From Capronia americana (lineage: Eukaryota > Ascomycota > Eurotiomycetes > Chaetothyriales > Herpotrichiellaceae), in assembly GCA_016110215.1 (NCBI GenBank), contig JADWQD010000011.1:1426001-1490000 (forward strand): a stretch of DNA of 64,000 bases. Reading direction: 5' to 3'. The translations under genes were made by a program, and so were the position numbers. Below the pieces are notes generated by a model. It was not told the origin of the DNA. It searched no databases and saw nothing but the letters and a program-made list of their open reading frames with translations. Shown one piece after another: positions 20,364-30,797 of the stretch; the first letter of the stretch is position 1, and every line of letters starts with the position of its first letter.

Positions 20364-23300
20364 TCAAACCACGAGGTATTTCTCCGTCACGTCCCTCGCC
20401 ATCTCCATATTCCCGCTCGTTGCATAAATCGTAGATATGGCGTACGCCGCGTCCATGGCGAAATCCGTGTGCATCATCGAGCCCTCTTGGCCAGCACGGG
20501 TAGATGGGACCGCCAAAGAGAGCATCTTCTCATAGCTCCTGATGGCCAAATCCGCCAATCCAAGCATGTGGTAGCACCGCGCGCGATTGTACTCGATTTC
20601 TCGTTCGATCAACTCCTCCAGACCCTCGAGATCCAGCTCCCTCTCGCTCACCCCCTCGTTCTGCCCTTTCTGCAGCTGCAGCAGCTTTCTTTGTGCCCAA
20701 TCCCGTCTCGCATCCGCATATTGCTGGAAAAAGGCCCATCCCTGCAGTAGCATCGTGTGCCGATTACTGCACGTCCTCAACAAGGTGTGGTGCATATAAC
20801 TCAACGCAATGCTCAGTAGGATGACAGGGTTCTGAGGGTCGAGCGACTGCGCGCGGAAGAAGTAATTCAAAGCACCGGTCAGAGTACCTGCAGCGTTGAG
20901 GATCTGGCCGTACAGAAGGAGAAGGAGGGCGTTTAGTTCTGTGACTTCTGAGCGCTGTTGCTGGACATATGGCTGTTCGGAAATGGTCCTTGGCTGCTGT
21001 TCAGGCTGATCTGCGAATCCCGGGGTTCCTGACTGTGGCTGCTCATCCTGCTGTGTGGGCCCGGGAGTTGCTCCAGTGCTTTCTCTGATACGGGCATTCC
21101 CGTATGCTGGAGTCTGAGTTGCAGTCCTCTCACCGACTTCTGTGCTGCGAGCACTCTTGGATGCTGGTGTGCCTGCGAGGTCGTCCCTGCTACGGGTGGT
21201 CTGCTCCTCCGCATCTACACCCTTCCGCATGAAATCTGGCACCGGCCCGAAATCTGGAGGGTTATAGTCCATCGGCAAGGACGAATCTGCCTGTAGGAGC
21301 TGTTTTAGGACGAACTGATGCATCGAACGGCCGCGAAACATGGCATTCTTCATCTGTCCTTCTTTGCCGGTCGCATCGAGCTCATGTGGATACACCAGGT
21401 TGATGGCTGCGAACAGTCGGTACGCGTCGTTGTTGAACTCGTACATCTTCAGGAACCACCGTAATACCACGTTGTAAAGCGTGTCCTCGTCCCTGAGAGC
21501 CATGGCACAGGCAAGGTATGTGACATGGATTTGCAATAGTGTTTGGGGGTCACGCTTCCAAATGATGCAGCCCAGCGCGGCATCAATTGTGGTGTAGCAG
21601 CGGTGCTGGGCTTCTGGATCGGGGCTGTGCGACAGGAGAAGCGCATATTCGAGGAAGATGTCCAGCCAGTCCGAGAAGGGGATTTCGCGATACTCGGTGG
21701 GCAGAGAGGATTCCACAGAGGGAATGGGGACGTCTGGGTCGACTTCTTGTCCTTCGGCTTGGTTCAGTTCCTGTTGTTCTTGCCATTTCTTCCTTGTTTC
21801 TAGCAATGCTTCACGGGCGAGGCCACTGACTTTCACAATCCGATCGTCGGCGTAGAAGGTGCGATTGCCCCTAAAGTCTTTGAGGAGCGTATCGGCACAC
21901 TCCATCCATGTATGCTGGGCAAGCTCGTCGCCGGCCCTCATGGCCTCGGTGCTGTCAAGCAGGCTTTGGTAGAGTCCATTGATAGCATCAGTCCGACGTG
22001 CATCCCTCTCCTTGGCCGTGGGCCGTCTCGCTTTGAACTCGTTTTTTGGCGGTGCAGCTTCGAACCGAGCTGGGGGTCGATCTTGTCTGTTTTTTGCGAC
22101 CTTCTTACCGATCATTCGTGCCATCTGCCGCACATTGTCAGTTGGTAGGTCTTCGCCATATTCCAAGTCATCTTCGCGTCGATTGTCCCTGATTCCCTCT
22201 CCGGCCACTTTTGCGTCGGCCGGCAGTCTCTTTGGCATCCGCTTTCTGTGCCTCCCTCTGCCCACCATTTCTAGTCTACTCTCGATTCGTTCAACTGGTA
22301 CCCCGCCAGTGTAGTCTCCCGAAAGCTGGAAAGCTTCTTTGAGTGCCTTTTCTGCTTCTTCACGGGCATGGCGTAGCTCCTTCGTCTCGTACTTGCGCTT
22401 GCCATGGTTAGGGAGTAAACTCTCCGCTAGGCGAACGGCTTCCCGAGCGTTCTCCATCGCCATTTCCTTGTCGCCGAAATCAGCAAAGAGTCTAGAGAGC
22501 TGACTGCAGGCCTCCACAGACTTCTCATCCCCTTGCCTGGCCTCCTCGTAGCATTCGAGTGCTTGCAGCTTGTTCCCGCACATGTAGGAGCTGGCTCCGA
22601 TGCCCAGCCAGAAGGCTGTGTGGGAATACGCGTTGGTGGCTTTCAGGGCTTCGTAGTAGCGCAGCGCCTGATCGTATTCTTTAGCTTCGTGCAAGGCTTC
22701 AGCAACTTCCAAGAACAAATCAGGGTACTCGTAGACGCTTGCGCCCTCGTCTCTGGCCTCGGGTTCGAGCCACTCAATATGGGCCAACGCTTCGTCTAAA
22801 GCCTCCGGACCTTGCCGCAGGCGGAGCATCCCCAGTCTGACTCGGATTTCCAGTGGAAGTCCAGCACCGTATGCTTCAGCTGGGTATGTGCCTGGAACAA
22901 ACTCGGGTACCAGGGCTCTGCGAGGTTCGTCATCCGAGTCAAATTCTCTGTCGTCATCAGTAAACTGGTCCCAGTAGGCTTCTTCGGCCCTGCCAAGTAG
23001 CCAGCGCGATAACTGCTTCAGCACTTTCAAAGCGTTGGGGATGGCGAGCTCGGGTGGTTCTTCAAGGGCAAGTATTTGGGCGTAGACGAGGATGTCCGCC
23101 CAGGAGAAAGACTCCTGGTCTTCGATCCCATTCTCTCGGTAGTAGCTCAGGGTGTTTTCGTAGATCTCTTTCGCCCGGGCGATGTCCCTCGTGTCGATAC
23201 ATATCTCTGCAATCTGTCGCAACACACTGGAATTTCGGGGCATCACCTCAAGAATAGCCTCCAGATCTCTCATGGCTTTGCTATAGTTGGTAAGCTCTCT

Positions 23301-24479
23301 ATTGACAGCAGCTCGTTGAAATCGGGCTTCAATGTGCCTATCGCTAGCACTGCCGACGTGGATGATTCGAGAGAAGCAGTAGCTGGCCTGTTGCAAGGCA
23401 ACCTCACGCCTCCCCTTGTACCGTTCCAGGTGCGCGGACGCTGCTTGGAACCACACTTCGGGGTCGGTCGGGCTTGCGTGGGCAGCCAGAAAGAGGGTGG
23501 CCAGAGCGTTCTCATCCTCACCTCGTGAGAATAAGAGTTCGGCTCGAAGAGCATGAGCGGAGTAGATCTCCGGGTTGACCGCGACGGCCTTGCTGACTAG
23601 ATCGAGCGCTTTGTCGGAGTCTTGCTCGTCAATAAAAGCCTCGAGAGCCTGCGTGTAGAATGCGTTGAATTCAGGACCGGGGTCGATGGCTGGTCGAGGA
23701 CCGATTTTCATGCCCCTGCTCCATCCGCCGGGTTGTCCTGTTCCCTTCTTCCGTCGCTTCCTCGGCTGACGGTCCGGAACTGGGATCTTTGGCCGGCCTC
23801 TCTTCCTGCCACCAGTGGTCTCGGTACTACCAGCATCAACGGCGTCCGGATGCGGTGTTGGTCCTTCGGATTGGGTGATGGACACATTGGAAACTCCCCC
23901 AAGCTCACCCTCAGCCGGCGGCTGTCCCCATGTTCGGGCCACATGCGGAGGAGCACCCTGCACTGGTTCATCTCCGCGATGCAATTGCTGTGGGGGAAGA
24001 TCTGGAACGTGAGTTGAGAAGCCATCAGGCGCTTGGTTGGTTGGGGGCGGGTAGATCGAATTGTGCAGTTGCGTGTCCTGCCCGGCAGCTCCAGGTTGGT
24101 GAGCGACTGCTGAAGCATGGTTCAATGTCTGTGGCTGTGGATGGAACAGGGGTCGACTGAAAGCCAAGAACCTGCTGTGAACTGGTGCAGCTGGGTGTTG
24201 AGGTTGAGGTTGATACTGGGAGAAGAAATGCCCTGCGGACAAGGTTTGTTCCAGTGATGTTGCTGTGCGCACCGGCGCATGCGGGCCCAGTCCACGAAGA
24301 GGACTCACCAAGCCTAATCCATCGTCCTCAAAGACTGGTGGTCGCCGCGCCGGGGTTTGTGGACGCACCTCCTCCGGCGTTAGTGGGGGGATGTAGGCCT
24401 GCCATGAATATTGCCGTATGCTGGAAGACGACGCGGTGTTCGTGGGAGGCGCTGACCCGTCAGGGTTGAGGCCGCTCAT
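20364..24479 (-). CDS. TFC4: TFIIIC TPR subunit (tau131/Sfc4-like)
   Basis: A single uninterrupted exon of 1371 codons. The first 250 residues are rich in Pro, Gln and His and include an AT-hook-like basic patch (GRKRGRPKIP near residue 228, then PRKRRKKG). From about residue 260 onward the protein is mostly tetratricopeptide-type helical repeats (for example ALDLVSKAVAVNPEIYSAHALR and AFWLGIGASSYMCGNKLQALECYEEA), split by a charged linker around residues 700-850. A final TPR block carries DPQNPVILLSIALSYMHHTL. This is the architecture of the largest TPR subunit of TFIIIC, which recruits TFIIIB to tRNA and 5S genes in the nucleus. It is longer than yeast Tfc4 (about 1025 residues) mainly through the N-terminus and linker. 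Confidence 0.92.
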   Translation of the reverse strand: MSGLNPDGSAPPTNTASSSSIRQYSWQAYIPPLTPEEVRPQTPARRPPVFEDDGLGLVSPLRGLGPHAPVRTATSLEQTLSAGHFFSQYQPQPQHPAAPVHSRFLAFSRPLFHPQPQTLNHASAVAHQPGAAGQDTQLHNSIYPPPTNQAPDGFSTHVPDLPPQQLHRGDEPVQGAPPHVARTWGQPPAEGELGGVSNVSITQSEGPTPHPDAVDAGSTETTGGRKRGRPKIPVPDRQPRKRRKKGTGQPGGWSRGMKIGPRPAIDPGPEFNAFYTQALEAFIDEQDSDKALDLVSKAVAVNPEIYSAHALRAELLFSRGEDENALATLFLAAHASPTDPEVWFQAASAHLERYKGRREVALQQASYCFSRIIHVGSASDRHIEARFQRAAVNRELTNYSKAMRDLEAILEVMPRNSSVLRQIAEICIDTRDIARAKEIYENTLSYYRENGIEDQESFSWADILVYAQILALEEPPELAIPNALKVLKQLSRWLLGRAEEAYWDQFTDDDREFDSDDEPRRALVPEFVPGTYPAEAYGAGLPLEIRVRLGMLRLRQGPEALDEALAHIEWLEPEARDEGASVYEYPDLFLEVAEALHEAKEYDQALRYYEALKATNAYSHTAFWLGIGASSYMCGNKLQALECYEEARQGDEKSVEACSQLSRLFADFGDKEMAMENAREAVRLAESLLPNHGKRKYETKELRHAREEAEKALKEAFQLSGDYTGGVPVERIESRLEMVGRGRHRKRMPKRLPADAKVAGEGIRDNRREDDLEYGEDLPTDNVRQMARMIGKKVAKNRQDRPPARFEAAPPKNEFKARRPTAKERDARRTDAINGLYQSLLDSTEAMRAGDELAQHTWMECADTLLKDFRGNRTFYADDRIVKVSGLAREALLETRKKWQEQQELNQAEGQEVDPDVPIPSVESSLPTEYREIPFSDWLDIFLEYALLLSHSPDPEAQHRCYTTIDAALGCIIWKRDPQTLLQIHVTYLACAMALRDEDTLYNVVLRWFLKMYEFNNDAYRLFAAINLVYPHELDATGKEGQMKNAMFRGRSMHQFVLKQLLQADSSLPMDYNPPDFGPVPDFMRKGVDAEEQTTRSRDDLAGTPASKSARSTEVGERTATQTPAYGNARIRESTGATPGPTQQDEQPQSGTPGFADQPEQQPRTISEQPYVQQQRSEVTELNALLLLLYGQILNAAGTLTGALNYFFRAQSLDPQNPVILLSIALSYMHHTLLRTCSNRHTMLLQGWAFFQQYADARRDWAQRKLLQLQKGQNEGVSERELDLEGLEELIEREIEYNRARCYHMLGLADLAIRSYEKMLSLAVPSTRAGQEGSMMHTDFAMDAAYAISTIYATSGNMEMARDVTEKYLVV

Positions 24480-25106
24480 CTTTCATGGTCGTCAGCGTCG
24501 CGGCAATGGGTAATCTGCCGATCGCTGATGGACGGTTTCCGATGAGTCTAGCACGAGCAAAAGGCAAGGTCAAGAGCACGAGCATGCGCAGGGTCGGTGA
24601 TGTTTGTCTCGTTGAGGAAATTTTCTCCGTGCCACCGGCGGCCAAGGAGGAGAATGACTAACGACGATAGCGCGTCAGTGAGGGCGAAATCTCGGGGATA
24701 TCGAGAGGCGTTGGCGATGTGCCTGACTGATCATTCTCTCGACGCTCAAAACGAACGCACTAACTGCCAATCCAGGCCGTGTGCGGGTTCCGCAGGACAT
24801 AAGGGACAAGCTCCGCGTAGGCACCACGAAAATGATCGGGAGGGATCCCGGATAGCAACCTCAGTGATGACAATGGCCCCCCCGTGCCCCTCACTGGCAC
24901 ATCATTGCACCGTAGCTACAGCAAGCCCCGGAACCCCACCTCCTGCTCATTGCTTGCGCCCGCTGGCTGCGTCGAGGCGTGAGCAAAACAAAAACCCCAC
25001 TCGGCATGTTGATGGTTGATATTTCCTCGTCCTGCTGTTGCTCTACGTCGTCTCCCTGACTTCTTCGTTCATTGTACCTTCACCGATCCTCGCCCATCCA
25101 TCCATC
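24480..25106. promoter_or_regulatory. Divergent promoter region TFIIIC / formaldehyde dehydrogenase
   Basis: About 0.63 kb between two divergent start codons of housekeeping genes. Open frames across it have no domain character. No defined motif is claimed. Confidence 0.45.
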
Positions 25107-26543
25107 ATGCCGGCCGACACTGTTGGAAAGGTAAGTCACGCCCGGTGCTTCAGACGACCCGGGTTTACGCTGACGATGGGTTTCGCTAGACCATCACTTG
25201 CAAGGTATGCTCTCGTGCACGCCTCCCCGTCGCTGTCAGCAATTGACTGGGTCCAGGCTGCCGTTGCCTGGGAGGCCGGCAAAGACCTCTCCATCGAAGA
25301 CGTCGAGGTCGCTCCCCCCAAGGCCCATGAGGTCCGCATCCAGATCTACTATACTGGCGTCTGCCACACGGGTATGCCGAGCGTGTCACGGGGAAGAGCC
25401 GGAAGCTGAAATGAGACACAGATGCATACACCTTGTCCGGCAAAGACCCGGAGGGTGCTTTTCCGATCATCCTAGGGCACGAAGGTGCCGGGGTTGTCGA
25501 ATCCGTGGGAGAAGGTGTCACCAACGTGAAGCCCGGCGACAATGTTGTTGCGCTCTAGTACGTCGTCCTTTCTGTGGCGGGATCCGGCCACTGACCGTGA
25601 CAGCACGCCGGAATGCAAGGAATGCAAGTTCTGCATATCGGGCAAGACCAACCTCTGTGGCAAGATCCGAGCCACCCAGGGGAGAGGTGTGATGCCCGAT
25701 GGCACGTCGAGGTTCAAGTGCAAGGGCCAGGATATTCTTCACTTCATGGGAACCTCCACCTTCTCGCAGTACACCGTCGTCGCCGACATCTCCGTCGTGG
25801 CCATCACCGACAAAGCCCCGATGGACCGGACCTGTCTGCTGGGTTGCGGTATCACTACCGGTTACGGTGCTGCCGTCATTACTGCCAATGTCGAAAAGGG
25901 CTCGAATGTCGCGGTTTTTGGCGCGGGCTGTGTTGGTCTGTCGGTTATCCAGGGTGCCGTTAAGAACGGTGCGGGCAAGATCATCGTGGTCGACGTCAAC
26001 GACAAGAAGAAGGAATGGGCTGAGCAGTTTGGCGGCACCGACTTTGTCAACCCGACCAAGCTGAATGGTCAGACCATCCAGGAGAAGCTGATCGAGATGA
26101 CCGACGGCGGCTGTGACTATACCTTTGACTGCACGGGCAACGTTCAAGTCATGAGATCGGCGCTCGAGGCCTGCCACAAAGGCTGGGGCCAGTCCATCAT
26201 TATCGGTGTTGCCCCAGCTGGTGCCGAAATCTCCACAAGGCCATTCCAGCTCGTCACTGGTGTAAGTTTTACCACAGCTGTCCCTTCACCCGGTCACTTG
26301 ATTTGTTGACTGAGATGATTACTGACCTTGGGTGACTTACAGAGGGTTTGGCGCGGTTGCGCCTTCGGAGGTGTCAAGGGCCGCACCCAACTGCCGGGGT
26401 TGGTCCAAGACTACCTGGACGGCAAACTCAAAGTGGATGAGTTCATCACCCACCGTCAGCCTTTGGACAAGATAAACGAAGCCTTCCATGATATGCATGC
26501 CGGCGACTGCATCCGATGTGTGGTTAACATGAGGGAAGCCTGA
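25107..26543 (+). CDS. SFA1: S-(hydroxymethyl)glutathione dehydrogenase (class III ADH)
   Basis: Six exons: 25107-25130, 25190-25204, 25257-25371, 25422-25557, 25604-26261 and 26343-26543, for 382 residues. Exon 2 is a 15-bp microexon encoding TITCK. Catalytic zinc ligands are in TGVCHTD and GHEGAGVVESVGEGV; the structural zinc is held by the four cysteines of ECKECKFCISGKTNLC. The coenzyme loop is VFGAGCVGLSVIQGA. The class III hallmark is the glutathione-site region around TLSGKDPEGAFPIILGHE. The enzyme oxidises the formaldehyde-glutathione adduct with NAD+ and also reduces S-nitrosoglutathione, in the cytosol. Length matches the family (about 380). Confidence 0.95.
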
Positions 26544-27853
26544 CCACACTCGGGGTAACACAATTTCCTCCGGTTGATCTCTCAACGAGCTGACTTGTGT
26601 CCGCGCAGCCCCCGCCTCTGAACAAAAGACAGGTCCTTCAGGGCCTGAACCTTCGTGATTCGACGAGGGTCAAGCGGGCGTGTCGCTCTCCGATTGCAAT
26701 TGCCTGCGTCATTCATCAAGGGGGAAGACCGCAATGTGCACGATACTAGTAGGCGGCCAGAGAAAAAGTTACTGAATTGATTGATCGAACCATGACATGA
26801 CACCCTACTCTTTCTCTTGCACAGCAACTCCCAAACCCTCCCCGCTTCCTCCCCCGAGCCTCAAGTACAAAGCTGCAAGGCTGCGCCCAGATCGGGGGTG
26901 GGAGGGTTAGTCCTCCGAAGAGCGCAATTCAGTCCGGCCATGTCATCTTTGTTTCTTCCCTTGCGAACGTAATGCTCCATGCGGGAGTAGAAGTTCCCTC
27001 GAGCGATTTATCATCCTGGGAACTCCTAGTAGCATTCGATATTCCGAAGGACGAACATTTCAGGAACAGAGGCCGCATTAAGCTGACCTCTGATGTTGTG
27101 CCTGCAACCGGAAATGTGCTGCGCCCAAACCGGGTTGAAACATGGGCAACGTGGCAGACGGACAGGGTGTGGCTTCTTCTACGGGGCTCGAGGGCCTCCT
27201 GTTGTGCCCTGGATCTCGGAAGCTGGCCATCCCGGCGAGCTTCCCCTCTAGGGGCGTTTAGTGGCGCTCCCGCTTCTCAAGCATTCCCAGTTTTGGCCTT
27301 GCCGGTCTGACGTTGCACGGCGATTGGTAAACCCTACCTGCCCTTCTAGAAAGCAGCTGACTCTTTTCGAGCAACCAGATGCCGGATATGCAGGAGCTCA
27401 AACAGGCCTTCGCTGATTGTTCCCGGTCACTGAAGGATCGAGCCTTTCTCACCAGTCCTGCATGCCCTCGATCTCGGGCCTTTCGTACCCTCGCTTGCGG
27501 TGGCGGACCCAGTACACCCACTTCGCACTTTCCATACGGACTTAAACCCGCGTTCCGGCATCACCTTCAACATGATAACTTCAGCAGCCACGCTCCGCTG
27601 TTCTGCGAAACATCAGCAGCGGACTCTTTGCTTAAAGGGTCGTCTCTATCATCAAAGCCGGTCGACAGCATGGCCCTATAGCACTCCAGTCGCCTCGAGA
27701 GCCGATCGCTCACCACAGCACGTTTTCTCCAAATCAGCGTCGATGTCGCCACTACTCTGACTAGCCGTCCCATTTTTGAAGCCTGCTTTTGTGTTTGAGG
27801 TATCGAAGCCTCTCAGAAAGACTGCTACCGCCACTCAAAAGCGCCAATTCAGC
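26544..27853. other. Intergenic region, 1.3 kb
   Basis: It lies between the formaldehyde dehydrogenase and the phosphodiesterase gene on the same strand. The frames at 26972-27310 and 27379-27681 have no recognised domain and look like chance frames. No repeat or RNA seen. Confidence 0.4.
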
Positions 27854-29042
27854 ATGCACCACCGCACGGATGTGGAGGCCTCCGACCCGTCGCTGAAGGA
27901 AGAAGCGGATCATGTCGGCGGCGGGTACCAGAGTTATGGCACTCAGTCTGGGAGTGGAAATGCAGACTTGGACTTTCCCATACGTAAGCCGGCTCCCTGA
28001 TCGGTAGGTCAGTTTCCGTTCTAATGGACAAGTAGCAAGCTGGGCACAAGCAACAAGGTATGGGCACGGCAAGCAGTTGTTGCCTCAAGCTATCGCCCAT
28101 CGAGGCTTCAAGGCCGAACACCCCGAGAACACGATGGACGCTTTCGTAGGCGCCGTCAAAGTGGGGGCTCATGCCATTGAAACTGATATTCATTTGACCA
28201 AGGATGGCGTGGTGGTTCTTTCTCATGTAAGTTCCCCCCTTGTGCGTGTGGCGGTGTCACTGACTTTGCAGGACCCTGATCTCAAACGATGCTTTGGCTC
28301 GAAGGAGAAGATCATTGAATGTGATTGGAAGTTTTTAAGCAGCGTTCGCACACTTCGCGAGCCACACGTACCCATGCCACGGCTTCAAGACCTGCTTGAA
28401 TACGTTGCGCAGCCCGGACTGGAGCATATCTGGCTGTTCCTCGACATCAAGATGGACAATGATTCCGACGATGTAATGCGGCTAATCGCGAAGACGCTGG
28501 CGTCTGTTCACCCTGGTGCCCGGCTGTGGAATGACAGAGTCATCCTGGGGATTTGGGCCGCCAAATATCTCCCGCTCTGCACCAAGTATCTGCCAGGCTT
28601 CCCCGTCTCGCATATCGGCTTCTCCACGGTCTATGCGAGGCAATTCCTGAAAGTACCAAATGTGTCGTTCAGCATGCTTCAAAAAGTCCTATTCGGCCCA
28701 TTCGGTTCGAGGTTCATGCGCGACGTCCGCAGAGCGAACCGATCACTATATGCTTGGACGGTCAATGACACAAATCTCATGAAATGGTGTGTTCAGCATC
28801 AGCTGGCTGGCGTCGTCACAGATGATCCGAAGAGATTCAGGCGGATATGTGAAGAGTGGGACGATCAGAAGGAACCGCCAGTGAGACAGACCTGGTTTCA
28901 ATGGCTGTACACGATATATGTGTGGGCATTGATCGCTGTCTTCTCCCGGCCTTTTAGGCGCAAATTTCCCGAGACGGTAGAGCAGTATATCCAGAAGAAG
29001 AACATCCGAGCAAAGGCAGCTGAGACGGTAGAGGAGCTATGA
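27854..29042 (+). CDS. Glycerophosphodiester phosphodiesterase-family protein
   Basis: Three exons, 27854-27983, 28036-28226 and 28272-29042, encode 363 residues. The GDPD core starts with IAHRGFKAEHPENT (first catalytic His), continues with ETDIHLTKDGVVVLSHD (metal-binding Glu/Asp and the second catalytic His, split by the second intron), HIWLFLDIK, and ends with LYAWTVNDTN and GVVTDDP. A hydrophobic stretch near residue 325 (WLYTIYVWALIAVF) may anchor the protein, as in the yeast phosphatidylglycerol phospholipase Pgc1, which it resembles in layout. It would hydrolyse glycerophosphodiesters or phosphatidylglycerol. The second intron is 45 bp and keeps the frame. Confidence 0.9.
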
Positions 29043-29429
29043 CTGAGCGATGGACCAGACCGTCAGAACACCGGCGTTGGGTAAATACATGATGCATAGT
29101 TTACTGAAGACACCGCCACATCCCATTAGACTATGGCTGTCGCAGAAGACTACGGAGTAATAGTTGAGCAATCTAGGGAAGATAGACAACATCGGAAAGG
29201 CGTCATCGATGATCATGTGGTGAGCGAGGACGGTGACGTGGAGTAGAAGTGAACGATCAATTGTGATAGTCTGAATTCAACTGAGGAGCATACCTCGTAG
29301 TCCGTATCTCAGTCTTCCTTCACCCCCCACTCCCGACGCGTGATTTTCGCGCGTCAGGAACTTGGGCTTCTATTTACCCATTCCCCTCTCCCCCAAAGCC
29401 CTCACCAGCAACCCTCCACGCCGCTACCC
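29043..29429. other. Intergenic region, 387 bp
   Basis: Promoter region of the gamma-tubulin gene; one TACGGAGTA 9-mer occurs at 29152. Nothing else is seen. Confidence 0.45.
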
Positions 29430-30797
29430 ATGCCTCGCGAGATCATCACCATCCAGGCAGGCCAGTGCGGAAACGCTATCGGGTCTCGCTTCTGGCAACA
29501 ACTATGTCAGGAGCACGGCATCTCGCGCGACGGGAACCTGGAAGACTTCGCGACCGAAGGCGGTGACCGCAAAGACGTTTTCTTCTACCAATCCGACGAC
29601 ACACGCTACATCCCGCGCGCGATCCTCATCGACCTCGAGCCTCGAGTGATCAATAGCATCCAGAGCGGTCCTTACAAGAACATCTACAACCCGGAGAATT
29701 TCTTCATCGGCGAGCATGGCATGGGCGCAGGCAACAACTGGGCGGCCGGGTACGCTGCGGGCGAGAGGGTGCAAGAGGAGATCTTCGACATGATCGATCG
29801 AGAGGCCGATGGGAGCGACTCGCTCGAGGGGTTCATGTTGCTGCATTCAATAGCCGGTGGTACGGGGTCGGGCCTCGGATCATACCTCCTCGAGCGCATG
29901 AACGATCGGTTTCCCAAAAAGATCATCCAGACGTACTCGGTGTTTCCGGATACGGCGACCGGCGACGTCGTGGTCAACCCTTACAACAGTTTACTCACCA
30001 TGCGCCGCTTGACACAGAACGCAGACTGCGTGGTGGTTCTCGACAATGGCGCGCTGTCGAGCATCGCGTCCGAGAGACTGCATGTTCAGGAGCCCTCGTT
30101 TCAACAGACGAACCAACTGGTTTCAACGGTCATGTCGGCTTCGACGACGACGCTTAGGTACCCGGGCTACATGCACAACGACCTCGTGGGGATCATTGCC
30201 TCCTTGATCCCCACGCCACGATGCCACTTCCTGATGACCGCCTACACTCCCTTCACGGGCGACAACGTGGACCAAGCGAAGACGGTCCGCAAGACTACAG
30301 TCCTCGACGTGATGCGCCGCCTCTTGCAACCCAAGAACCGCATGGTCTCGATCAATCCATCAAAGTCCTCGTGCTACATCTCTATCCTGAATATCATCCA
30401 AGGCGAGGCTGATCCCACAGACGTGCACAAGTCTCTCCTCCGCATTCGAGAACGCCGCATGGCGAACTTCATCCCTTGGGGTCCAGCTTCGATTCAGGTG
30501 GCTTTGACCAAGAAGTCCCCTTACCTCCAGAACACGCACCGAGTGTCAGGGCTCATGCTTGCCAACCACACCAGCGTTGCCACGCTTTTCAGGCGGATCG
30601 TGGTGCAATACGAGAAAATGCGCAAGCGAAATGCATACCTAGAGCAATACAAGAAGGAAGCACCGTTCTCGGAGGGACTGGGGGAATTTGACGAGGCCAA
30701 GGAGGTGGTCATGGGCTTGATCGGAGAATACGAGGCTGCTGAAAAGGACGACTACCTGGATCCTGATGCTGGAGAGAAGAAGGCGGATGGTGCTTGA
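29430..30797 (+). CDS. TUBG: Gamma-tubulin
   Basis: Intronless gene for 455 residues, the normal gamma-tubulin size. It starts MPREIITIQAGQCGNAIG; an upstream in-frame extension lacks an ATG of tubulin type. The GTP-binding tubulin signature is GGTGSGLGS, followed by RLTQNADCVVVLDNGAL, typical of gamma rather than alpha or beta tubulin, as are FFIGEHGMGAGNNWAAGY and the insertion-free C-terminus ending in an acidic tail. It nucleates microtubules at the spindle pole body within the gamma-TuC with Spc97/Spc98 homologues. No frame break is present. Confidence 0.97.
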   Translation: MPREIITIQAGQCGNAIGSRFWQQLCQEHGISRDGNLEDFATEGGDRKDVFFYQSDDTRYIPRAILIDLEPRVINSIQSGPYKNIYNPENFFIGEHGMGAGNNWAAGYAAGERVQEEIFDMIDREADGSDSLEGFMLLHSIAGGTGSGLGSYLLERMNDRFPKKIIQTYSVFPDTATGDVVVNPYNSLLTMRRLTQNADCVVVLDNGALSSIASERLHVQEPSFQQTNQLVSTVMSASTTTLRYPGYMHNDLVGIIASLIPTPRCHFLMTAYTPFTGDNVDQAKTVRKTTVLDVMRRLLQPKNRMVSINPSKSSCYISILNIIQGEADPTDVHKSLLRIRERRMANFIPWGPASIQVALTKKSPYLQNTHRVSGLMLANHTSVATLFRRIVVQYEKMRKRNAYLEQYKKEAPFSEGLGEFDEAKEVVMGLIGEYEAAEKDDYLDPDAGEKKADGA

